A stretch of DNA of 64,000 nt, taken from the NCBI RefSeq assembly GCF_900110955.1, contig NZ_FOFR01000004.1, positions 257,290 to 321,289 on the forward strand. The letters are read 5' to 3'. Positions 36,478 through 45,398 of this stretch are shown here, in pieces. The notes beneath the pieces were generated by a model. That model searched no databases, was not told the origin of the DNA, and worked only from the letters and a program-made list of their open reading frames with translations. Each line of letters opens with the position of its first letter. Within the stretch, counting starts at the first letter, position 1. This stretch comes from Lentzea xinjiangensis. Lineage in GTDB: Bacteria > Actinomycetota > Actinomycetes > Mycobacteriales > Pseudonocardiaceae. The position numbers and the translations under genes are program-made.

Positions 36478-37278
36478 ATGCGAGTTCGCAAGGTGTTCAC
36501 GGTTCTTGGAGCGCTGCTGACGATGGCTGCCGTTGTTCCGTCCAGCGCCGGTGCCGGGGAGGACGCCGAGAAGACCGGGGCCAAGAAGCCGACGGTCGTG
36601 CTCGTGCACGGCGCGTTCGCGGACGGGTCGAGCTGGAACGGTGTCGTGGAACGCCTGCAGCGCAAGGGCTTCCCGGTCGTCGCGGTGGCGAACCCGCTGC
36701 GCTCCCTCACCGGTGACGCGAACTACCTGCGCAAGGTGCTCGCCACGATCGACGGGCCGGTCGTCATCGCCGGCCACTCCTACGGCGGCATGGTCCAGTC
36801 GCAGGCGGCGCTCGGCAACCCGAACGTGAAGTCGCTCGTCTACGTCGCGGCGTTCGCGCCGGAGAACGGTGAGAGCGCGCTCGAACTGTCCAACAAGTTC
36901 CCCGGCAGCACGCTCGGCGACACGCTGTCGACCGTCGACATCGGTGACGGCAGCAAGGACCTCGTGATCCAGCAGGACAAGTACTGGCAGCAGTTCGCGG
37001 CCGACGTGTCCCGCAGGGACGCGACGATCGCGGCGGCGACGCAGCGGCCGGTCAACGACACCGCGCTGACCGAGAAGGCCGGGGATCCCGCGTGGCGCAC
37101 GATCCCGTCGTACTTCGTGGTCGCCGGCAAGGACAAGAACATCCCGATCGCCTCGCAGAAGTGGATGGCCGAGCGCGCCAACGCGCGTGCGCTCGTCGAG
37201 GTCCGCGGCGCTTCGCACTCGGTGGCGGTGTCCCAGCCGGAGATCGTGGCCGACCTGATCGTGCGCGCCGCGCGCTGA
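36478..37278 (+). CDS. Secreted alpha/beta hydrolase
   Basis: 266 residues with a Sec signal peptide (MRVRKVFTVLGALLTMAAVV, AxA-type cleavage near residue 26). The hydrolase core has VLVHGAFADGSSW (oxyanion hole), nucleophile GHSYGGMV, and the late His in RGASHSVAVSQPE, with an Asp in VVAGKDKNIP. It resembles the 'alpha/beta hydrolase, EstA/salicylate-esterase-like' group that acts on small esters. Substrate unknown. It follows the OhrR-like gene by 111 bp containing a palindromic site, so it is the probable regulatory target. Confidence 0.82.
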   Translation: MRVRKVFTVLGALLTMAAVVPSSAGAGEDAEKTGAKKPTVVLVHGAFADGSSWNGVVERLQRKGFPVVAVANPLRSLTGDANYLRKVLATIDGPVVIAGHSYGGMVQSQAALGNPNVKSLVYVAAFAPENGESALELSNKFPGSTLGDTLSTVDIGDGSKDLVIQQDKYWQQFAADVSRRDATIAAATQRPVNDTALTEKAGDPAWRTIPSYFVVAGKDKNIPIASQKWMAERANARALVEVRGASHSVAVSQPEIVADLIVRAAR

Positions 37279-37297
37279 CGGGGGAATCGGGGGAGCG

Positions 37298-37327
37298 GAA
37301 AGCCGGGACGCGGGCGTCCCGGCTTTC
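37298..37327. terminator. Bidirectional terminator between hydrolase and protease genes
   Basis: Perfect 13-bp stem (37298-37310 with 37315-37327), loop CGGG, between convergent genes. Confidence 0.75.
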
Positions 37328-37338
37328 GCCCTGTCATA

Positions 37339-38139
37339 TCAGGGTTTCGCGACCTTGCAGTCCGGCAGCGACAGGTCCAGCGTCGTGCCGGGCCCGAAGC
37401 AGGGGACGAGGCCGGACGTCTGCTGGCCGTAGCTGATGCCCTTGCGGACGGTGACCTTGCCGGCGGCGTCGACCTCGCACGGGTTGTTCATCGTGCAGCG
37501 GCCGCCGCTGTCGTTGCCGGTGTTGTTGACGCCGACGACCTTGCCGCTCGCGTTGTCGATGATCGGCGAACCCGAGGTGCCGCCGATGGTGTTGCACGAC
37601 GGCGTGTACCGCATCGAGTCGTGCCAGGTCCACTCGGCTTCCTTGAGCCGGTGCACCAGGTCGTCGATCTGGCAGGAGTAGATCCGCTTCCAGTAGCCCG
37701 AGGCGATGCGGATCTCCGTCTTGGCCGCGGGGGGCGTGGCCGACAGTTCCAGCGCACGGCTTCCGTAGCGCTGCTGGATCTCGTCGTAGGTCTTGTTGAC
37801 CCGGTAGAGCGCGACGTCGGTGCCGGTCATCGTCGCGTAGACCAACCTGGTGCCCCGCAGGGTCGTGATCTTCTCGCCGGAGCCGTCGAGCAGGCCGAAG
37901 CCGCGCGACGCCGCCTCGTCGACGATCACCTCGCCGGGCTTCATCAGCTCGACGCAGTGCCCGTTCGTGAGCACGAGCGCCTCGTCCGCGGGCGCCGAGC
38001 CGGGAAGGCGGACCAGCGAGCCGGAGCAGTTGTCGAGCGAGACGATGCCGGTGAAGTCGACGGCGGCCTGGGCGGGTGCCGTCGTCACGGCGAAAGCGGC
38101 GATCGCCGCGAGGAGGGTTCCGACGAGTCGTCGTGCCAT
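37339..38139 (-). CDS. Secreted trypsin-like serine protease
   Basis: 266 residues from ATG 38139. A signal peptide (MARRLVGTLLAAIAAFAVTT, cleavage after AQA) is followed by an S1/V8-like protease domain: His in VLTNGHCVEL, Asp in MTGTDVALYRV, Ser in CNTIGGTSGSPII. Several Cys pairs (DNCSGS/NGHC, YSCQ/PSCN, GRCTMNNPC) suggest an extracellular disulfide-bonded enzyme. The catalytic triad is complete. No propeptide is obvious. Natural substrate unknown. Confidence 0.85.
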   Translation of the reverse strand: MARRLVGTLLAAIAAFAVTTAPAQAAVDFTGIVSLDNCSGSLVRLPGSAPADEALVLTNGHCVELMKPGEVIVDEAASRGFGLLDGSGEKITTLRGTRLVYATMTGTDVALYRVNKTYDEIQQRYGSRALELSATPPAAKTEIRIASGYWKRIYSCQIDDLVHRLKEAEWTWHDSMRYTPSCNTIGGTSGSPIIDNASGKVVGVNNTGNDSGGRCTMNNPCEVDAAGKVTVRKGISYGQQTSGLVPCFGPGTTLDLSLPDCKVAKP

Positions 38140-38284
38140 GTGCGGATCGTAAGTACCCCGCTCCACTCGGCTGTGGACGGACGCGCCACAACCGACCCGA
38201 TCGGGTGAGGATTCTGCGCCGAGCTAACGGGTGGAGCGAACCGGTCGACGTCGTGGTCACACATCGCAACCGCCTGGAGCCGCA

Positions 38285-39052
38285 ATGACCTACCCGACGC
38301 CGCCCGCCTACGCCCCGCCTCCGGCCGCACCGCAGAAGCCCGCGAGGTTCGGCGCGCTCGCGTGGGCCGCGTTGATCCTCGGGATCGTCGGTGTGGTCAG
38401 CTCGCCGATCATCATCCTGAACAACCTCACCGCGATCGCGGCGGTCGTCGGGCTCGTGCTCGGGGTCATCGCGTTGTTCGGCACGCGCAAGGCCTTGGCG
38501 GTCATCGGCGTCGTCCTCTGCGTCGCGGCGATCGCCTTCACGGTGATCGCGCAGCAGTCCGCGGTGGAGGAGCTCGACAAGATCCTCGACGGCACCACCG
38601 GCGAGAGCGGGACCGGCGTCGCGAGCGGGACCCCGCCGAAGCAGGACGCGCTCGTCACGCCGCCGACGTGGGGCAAGCGGCACACGTGGGAGAACGGCCT
38701 CTCGGTCGACGTCGCGGCGCCGGTCGCCTGCAAGCCGGGCCAGTACTCGTCGCCCCCGAACATCGTCCGCGCGGTGAAGTTCAAGGTCACCATCACCAAC
38801 GGGACCACCGCCGCGTTCGAGACCGCGCTGATGTCGATGGGGGACGACGTGCAGTTCAACGGGCAGAAGGCCGAGCGGGTGTTCGACACCGGCGGCGAAT
38901 GCGGTGGCGGGTTCGACACGGCGACCGTGTTGCCCGGCAAGACCTACACCTACGAGGTGGCGTACTCGGTCGGCGCGCAGCCCGGTGAGATGCAGCTCGT
39001 GTTCGAGCCGACCTTCAACGCCGACAAGGCGGCGTTCGTCGGCCGCGCGTAA
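38285..39052 (+). CDS. Membrane protein with Pro-rich N-terminus and DUF4352-like outer domain
   Basis: 255 residues. The N-terminus is Pro/Tyr/Ala-rich (TYPTPPAYAPPPAAPQKP). About three hydrophobic segments follow between 22 and 97 (DUF4190-like: FGALAWAALILGIVGVVSSPI, AAVVGLVLGVIALFG, ALAVIGVVLCVAAIAFTVIA), then an extracytoplasmic beta-rich domain of about 150 residues with VKFKVTITNGTTAAFETALM and a paired Cys, reminiscent of DUF4352. Function unknown; such proteins are common and variable in actinomycetes. ATG 38285 is clear. Confidence 0.7.
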   Translation: MTYPTPPAYAPPPAAPQKPARFGALAWAALILGIVGVVSSPIIILNNLTAIAAVVGLVLGVIALFGTRKALAVIGVVLCVAAIAFTVIAQQSAVEELDKILDGTTGESGTGVASGTPPKQDALVTPPTWGKRHTWENGLSVDVAAPVACKPGQYSSPPNIVRAVKFKVTITNGTTAAFETALMSMGDDVQFNGQKAERVFDTGGECGGGFDTATVLPGKTYTYEVAYSVGAQPGEMQLVFEPTFNADKAAFVGRA

Positions 39053-39094
39053 ACCGTTCGCGGTCGCACGCCTGGACGGGTTACAAATCCGGGC

Positions 39095-39862
39095 ATGTTG
39101 CGCAAGTACCCGCGAACGCCCCACCTGGAGGGCTCGCGCCGGCAACCGGGCGACGAGGACCTCGACCAGGTGCCGTTCCGCGCGATCGCGGGACGGCACC
39201 TCGTCGTCGAGGAGAAGCTCGACGGTGCCAACGCGGGCATCAGCTTCGACTCCGCCGGTGCGCTGAAGTTGCAGTCGCGCGGCCATTTCCTGTCCGGTGG
39301 ACCTCGTGAGCGGCAGTTCGCGCCGTTGAAGGCGTGGGCCGCGACGCACCAGGGCGTGCTCTGGGAGAGGCTCGGCGCGCGGTACGTGCTCTACGGCGAG
39401 TGGTTGTACGCCAAGCACACGGTGTTCTACGACGCGCTGCCGCACCACTTCTGCGAGTTCGACGTGCTCGACCGCGAGACCGATGAGTTCCTGTCCACAC
39501 CGGAACGCCGGCGGCTGCTCGCGCACACGCCGGTGGTGTCCGTGCCGGTGTTGCACGAAGGACCGTTGCGCACGGTGAAGGACCTGATCGCGCTGATCGG
39601 CCCGTCCACGTGCCGCACGCCAAGGTGGCGCGATGCGCTGGTGGAGGCGGCGCGTGCCGCGGGTCAGGACCCGGATGTCGTTGCCGCGGAGACGGATTCG
39701 GACGACGACATGGAAGGCCTCTACATCAAAGTGGAGGAGGACGGTCGCACCATCGAGCGGTACAAGTGGGTGCGACCGACGTTCCTCACGGCCGTGCTCG
39801 ACTCGGGAAGCCACTGGCAGGACCGACCGATCCTGCCGAACCGGGTGGTGTCACGTGTTTGA
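39095..39862 (+). CDS. ATP-dependent RNA ligase family protein
   Basis: 255 residues with the nucleotidyltransferase motifs of ligases in order: motif I EEKLDGAN with adenylation Lys41, motif Ia-like SRGHFLSG, motif III-like YVLYGEWLYAKH, motif IV EGLYIKVEEDG and motif V ERYKWVRP. The small size and missing OB-fold domain fit Rnl-type RNA ligases rather than DNA ligases. It should seal 3'-OH/5'-PO4 RNA breaks through an enzyme-AMP intermediate. Its last 8 bases overlap the HD-kinase gene, which would prepare such ends. ATG 39095. Confidence 0.85.
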   Translation: MLRKYPRTPHLEGSRRQPGDEDLDQVPFRAIAGRHLVVEEKLDGANAGISFDSAGALKLQSRGHFLSGGPRERQFAPLKAWAATHQGVLWERLGARYVLYGEWLYAKHTVFYDALPHHFCEFDVLDRETDEFLSTPERRRLLAHTPVVSVPVLHEGPLRTVKDLIALIGPSTCRTPRWRDALVEAARAAGQDPDVVAAETDSDDDMEGLYIKVEEDGRTIERYKWVRPTFLTAVLDSGSHWQDRPILPNRVVSRV

Positions 39863-40970
39863 GTCCCTCTGCCCTTCCGGTCCTCAGTGGACTGTCGACT
39901 GGGACGCCGTCCGCGCGGCGTTCGAGTGGGTCCGCGCGATGGAGGGTGTGCCACAGGATCCGGTGCACCACGCCGAGGGCGATGTCTCCGTGCACACGCG
40001 CATGGCGTGCGAAGCGCTTGTCTCGCTGCCGGAGTGGCGGGCTCGCCAGGAGGCCGACCGGGTGCGGCTGTTCGCGACGGTGCTGCTGCACGACGTCGCG
40101 AAGCCCTTCCGCACGCAGGTCGACGGCGACCGCGTCACCGCGCACGGCCACTCGCGCGCGGGAGACCTGCTCGCGCGCAAAGTGCTGTGGGAGATGGGCC
40201 GCCCGATCGCGTGGCGCGAGCACGTCGCCGCGCTGGTGCGGCACCACCAGGTGCCGTTCTGGGCGCTGGAACGACCGGACCTCGACCGCATCGCCTTCCG
40301 GGTGAGCCTGCTCGCGCGCAACGACGACCTCGCGACCCTCGCCCGCGCCGACATCCTCGGCCGGATCTGCGACGACGCCGAGCCGGTGCTGGAGAACATC
40401 GCGCTGTTCGAGGAGTACTGCCGCGAACGCGACTGCCTCGACCGGCCGCGCGAGTTCCCGTCCGACCACGCCCGCTTCCAGTACTTCCGCACCCCCGGCC
40501 GCGATCCCGGCTACGCGGCCTACGACGACACGCGCGTCGAGGTGACGGTGCTGTCCGGCCTGCCCGGCGTCGGCAAGGACCACTGGATCGCGACCCACCG
40601 GCCCGGCTGGCCGGTGGTGAGCCTCGACTCGGTGCGCTCCCGGCTCGGCATCGCCCCCGGTGGCGACCAGCGCGCCGTGGCGGCCGCGGCGTTCGAGCAG
40701 GCGCGGACGTTGCTCAGGGCGGGGGAGAGGTTCGTCTGGAACGCGACCAACATCTCCCGGCAACTGCGTGACCGCTGCATCGGGCTCGCCGCGGACTACC
40801 GCGCTCGCATCACCCTGGTCGGCCTCGAAGCACCGAAGAACGTGATCCGCGCGCGCAACCGCGCCCGTCCGGAACCGGTGCCGGCCGCGGTCATCGACCG
40901 GCTCGTCGACAAGTGGGAGGCGGTCGATCCCACCGAGGCGCATGTCGTCGAGCGCGTCGACACAGCCTGA
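39855..40970 (+). CDS. HD-phosphohydrolase/polynucleotide kinase fusion (HD-Pnk-like)
   Basis: 371 residues, two domains. The N-terminal HD domain (about 35-200) has PVHHAEGDVSVHT, the HD pair at residues 79-80 (LLHDVAKP), AHGHSRAGD and LVRHHQ, all metal-binding positions. The C-terminal P-loop kinase (about 228-371) has Walker A SGLPGVGKDHW and the DSVRSRLG segment that mirrors the acceptor-binding Asp/Arg of T4-type kinases, then WNATNISRQLRDR. This matches bacterial HD-Pnk enzymes that heal RNA ends (phosphatase plus 5' kinase), encoded next to an RNA ligase. The GTG start overlaps the ligase gene by 8 bases. Confidence 0.85.
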   Translation: MFESLCPSGPQWTVDWDAVRAAFEWVRAMEGVPQDPVHHAEGDVSVHTRMACEALVSLPEWRARQEADRVRLFATVLLHDVAKPFRTQVDGDRVTAHGHSRAGDLLARKVLWEMGRPIAWREHVAALVRHHQVPFWALERPDLDRIAFRVSLLARNDDLATLARADILGRICDDAEPVLENIALFEEYCRERDCLDRPREFPSDHARFQYFRTPGRDPGYAAYDDTRVEVTVLSGLPGVGKDHWIATHRPGWPVVSLDSVRSRLGIAPGGDQRAVAAAAFEQARTLLRAGERFVWNATNISRQLRDRCIGLAADYRARITLVGLEAPKNVIRARNRARPEPVPAAVIDRLVDKWEAVDPTEAHVVERVDTA

Positions 40971-41042
40971 CCGGCCTCGGCACCCGCTGGCCAAGTTCGC
41001 GGGCGACGAGGTCCACGACGAGGGCGACCAGGTGCAGGGCTG

Positions 41043-41216
41043 GACCGAGCAGGGGAGAACCGCGTCGCGCGGACGGCGGCGCAGGGCCTGACGAGCCGGC
41101 AGATCGCCGAGACCCTGCACCTCACCCGCCGCACGGTGGAACTGCACCTGTCAGGCGCCTACCGCAAGCTCGGCATCACCGGACGGGCAGAGCTCGTCGC
41201 AGCCCTGTGGTCGTGA
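41043..41216 (+). pseudogene. Remnant of a LuxR-family regulator (C-terminal helix-turn-helix only)
   Basis: The frame ENRVARTAAQGLTSRQIAETLHL, RRTVELHLSGAYRKLGITGRAELVAALWS is a nearly intact LuxR/GerE DNA-binding domain ending at a proper stop. Upstream in the same frame the sequence is Gly/Arg-rich and meaningless back to the HD-Pnk stop, with no start codon or sensor domain. It is therefore a truncated fossil of a larger LAL/LuxR regulator, suggesting past insertion or deletion immediately downstream of the RNA-repair cassette. Confidence 0.75.
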
Positions 41217-41238
41217 CGGCTGAGCCGGGACGACGTGG

Positions 41239-41874
41239 TCACCCGAGCCGCGCGGCCTCACGGGCGAGCGTCTCGACGCGGTTCCAGTCGCCGGCCTGGA
41301 GCGCGTCCTTGGGAGCCAGCCACGAACCGCCGACGCAGCCGACGTTCGGCAGCGCGAGGTAGCTCGGCGCGGTCTGCGGCGTGATGCCGCCGGTCGGGCA
41401 GAACCGGATGTGCGGGATCGGGCCGCCGATCGACTTCAGGTAGTCGACCCCGCCCGCCGCCTCCGCGGGGAAGAACTTGAGCGCGGTCAGCCCGCGCTCG
41501 GCCAGCCGCATCACCTCGGACACCGTCGCCGCTCCCGGCAGATACGGCAGCCCGGTCGCGTCGGCCGCGTCGAGCACCCGGTCGGTGGTGCCGGGCGTGA
41601 CGAGGAACGCCGCCCCGGCCTTCGCCGCCTGCTCGGCGTGCTCCGGGGCCGTGACGGTGCCCGCGCCGATCACGATCTCCGGCACCTCGCGCGCCACGTT
41701 CTCGATCGCGGCGAGCGCGGCCGGGGTGCGCAGCGTGAGCTCGATGACGCGGACGCCACCGCGCAGTAGCGCCCTGGCGAGCGGCACCGCGTGGTCGGCG
41801 TCGTCGACCACGACGACGGGGATGACGGGCGAGAGCGCGAGCAGGTCGGCTCCGGTGGTCGCGCCGTTGGTCAC
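41239..41874 (-). CDS. eda: KDPG aldolase (bifunctional 4-hydroxy-2-oxoglutarate aldolase/KDPG aldolase)
   Basis: 211 residues, class I aldolase TIM barrel. VIPVVVVDDADHAVPLARALLRGGVRVIELTLRTP contains the catalytic Glu, and GAGTVTAPEHAEQAAKAGAAFLVTPGT, TVSEVMRLAERGLTALKFFPAEAAGG (Schiff-base Lys) and CPTGGI complete the active site. It splits 2-keto-3-deoxy-6-phosphogluconate into pyruvate and glyceraldehyde 3-phosphate. GTG 41874 has AAGGAG eight bases upstream. It lies downstream of edd on the same strand, separated by a 274-bp repeat-containing gap, so it probably has its own promoter as well. Confidence 0.92.
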   Translation of the reverse strand: MTNGATTGADLLALSPVIPVVVVDDADHAVPLARALLRGGVRVIELTLRTPAALAAIENVAREVPEIVIGAGTVTAPEHAEQAAKAGAAFLVTPGTTDRVLDAADATGLPYLPGAATVSEVMRLAERGLTALKFFPAEAAGGVDYLKSIGGPIPHIRFCPTGGITPQTAPSYLALPNVGCVGGSWLAPKDALQAGDWNRVETLAREAARLG

Positions 41875-41964
41875 GGTGTCACTCCTTGCGAGATCTGGTG
41901 ATCGAAAACCGGTGTGCCGCGCACCGCCGACATGCCCGCCGTCCGCCTCGCCGACCCACCCCGG

Positions 41965-42098
41965 ATGCAAAAAACGTTTGCGGACGTCCGCAAACCACTC
42001 ATTGCAAAGGCGGTCGAGCGGTCCGGCAAGGCGGGCCAGCCGGGCGTCACCGGCCCTTTGCAATGGGTCTTTTGCGGACGAAGTCCAAAGAACCATTG
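41965..42098. repeat. Dispersed palindrome copy 3, nested and degenerate
   Basis: Begins ATGCAAAAAACGTTTGCGGACG, almost the left arm of copy 2, and contains a perfect 20-bp palindrome at 41976-41995. Further in, CATTGCAAAGG (41999-42009) and CCTTTGCAATG (about 42055-42065) form a wide inverted repeat, and GTCTTTTGCGGACG reappears at 42067. It fills most of the edd-eda gap. No gene is seen in 41875-42148. Confidence 0.7.
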
Positions 42099-42148
42099 CT
42101 AAGGGCCAGGTCAGCGGTGGTGCTACAACCAATGTATTGGTGGGTGGG

Positions 42149-44005
<1,857 letters not shown>

Positions 44006-44233
44006 GGTGGGTCTCCGGGTCATCACGGGCCGTGGTGGGGCCCTTCCGAGACGACAACGGTGGCGTCCCACGGACGGGCGTGACGCCACACACAGTAAGT
44101 CATTGCAGGTCGCCGACACAAAAACGATTCAGTTGCTGGGACGACGCCAGTTTCGAATCTTGGCGTGTGGTGCTTGTCACATGGCTTGAGATTGGGCAGA
44201 GTGCGGGGCACGACCTTGGATCGGAGGTGTCCC

Positions 44234-44524
44234 ATGAACTCCACGGAGATCGTCGAGCTGCGCCGGGTCATCGGGCAGATGCGGCACGCCGTCAGCGCGC
44301 TGCGTGCCCGGTACGGCGACGTGACGGCCGTTCAGCGCCTTGCCAACGACGTAGAACGCATGGACATCGATGCCACCGAGCTCGTCGACCTCGCCACCCC
44401 GAGGCAGCGGGAAGCGCCACGGGTGGAGCGCGAGGTCGTGGTCGTGCCCGACACGCCTTACGACGAGTCGTTGTGGAAGGACGCGGACGACGAAGGCCTC
44501 GGTGGGTACCGCCACCGGACCTGA
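44234..44524 (+). CDS. Small hypothetical protein, coiled-coil N-half
   Basis: 96 residues from ATG 44234 with GGAGGTG close upstream. The N-terminal half (STEIVELRRVIGQMRHAVSALRARYGDVTAVQRLANDVERMDID) is heptad-like and probably forms a coiled coil; the C-terminal half is acidic and polar with DTPYDESLWKDADDEG. No domain recognised. It lies 100 bp upstream of the succinate dehydrogenase genes and may be co-transcribed with them. Confidence 0.65.
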   Translation: MNSTEIVELRRVIGQMRHAVSALRARYGDVTAVQRLANDVERMDIDATELVDLATPRQREAPRVEREVVVVPDTPYDESLWKDADDEGLGGYRHRT

Positions 44525-44624
44525 CCGGAGCTGATCACACGGCCCCCGCCTGGCGCGGGGGCCGTGCCCATTTCTCTTGGCCTGCGTTCCCCCACAACGA
44601 CGTGGACCCCCAGAAAGGTGACTG

Positions 44625-45389
44625 ATGGCGAGGGCAGAGATCGCCGCCAGGACGCTGCGGACGGACCGATGGTGGCTGCCGCCGCTGACGACGTTCGCCG
44701 GCCTGCTGCTCATCTCGATCTACGCGGCGTTCCGCACGTTCCAGGGGGACTACTACTGGGTCGACCAGTACCACTACCTCACACCGATGTACTCGCCGTG
44801 CCTCACGGAGGAGTGCGTCCCGGCGGCATCGCACTTCGGCCAGTGGTTCCCGGCGCTGCCCGGCTTCCTCACCCCGCCGGTGATCATCATCCCGTTCCTG
44901 CTCGGCTTCCGGATCACCTGCTACTACTACCGCAAGGCCTACTACCGGGCCGCCTGGGCGTCCCCGCCGGCGTGCGCGGTGGCCGAGCCGCACAACAAGT
45001 ACACCGGCGAGACCCGGTTCCCGCTGATCGCGCAGAACCTGCACCGCTACTTCTTCTACGCGGCCTCGGTCCTGCTGCTGATCAACATCTACGACGCGGT
45101 CCTCGCGTTCGGCACCGGCCTGGGCCTGGGCAACATCATCCTGCTGGTGAACGTCGGCCTGCTCGGCGCCTACACGCTGTCGTGCCACTCGTGCCGCCAC
45201 ATCGCGGGCGGGCGGCTCAAGCACTTCTCCAAGCACCCGGTCCGGTACTGGGCGTGGACGCAGATCTCCAAGCTGAACAACCGCCACATGCAGCTCGCGT
45301 GGGCTTCGCTGATCTTCGTCTGCCTCACCGACCTGTACGTCGCGCTGGTCGCCTCGGGAACGATCTCCGACCTCCGCTTCATCGACTAA
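44625..45389 (+). CDS. sdhC: Succinate dehydrogenase membrane anchor/cytochrome b subunit (Sdh1 type)
   Basis: 254 residues with five hydrophobic helices. YHYLTPMYSPCL after the first helix, LIAQNLHRYFFYAASVLLLINIYDAV, LLGAYTLSCHSCRHIAGGRLKHF and the HMQLAWASL helix contain His residues suited to heme or quinone binding. It anchors the catalytic subunits and passes electrons to menaquinone. It resembles the anchor of mycobacterial Sdh1 (Rv0249c) rather than two-subunit SdhCD. It is separated from sdhA by nine bases. Confidence 0.85.
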   Translation: MARAEIAARTLRTDRWWLPPLTTFAGLLLISIYAAFRTFQGDYYWVDQYHYLTPMYSPCLTEECVPAASHFGQWFPALPGFLTPPVIIIPFLLGFRITCYYYRKAYYRAAWASPPACAVAEPHNKYTGETRFPLIAQNLHRYFFYAASVLLLINIYDAVLAFGTGLGLGNIILLVNVGLLGAYTLSCHSCRHIAGGRLKHFSKHPVRYWAWTQISKLNNRHMQLAWASLIFVCLTDLYVALVASGTISDLRFID

Positions 45390-45398
45390 GGAGTGGTT

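Noticed and set aside
39095..39862. ATP-dependent DNA ligase
   Set aside because: Too short, no OB-fold domain, and genetically coupled to an HD/polynucleotide kinase protein; RNA ligase fits better.
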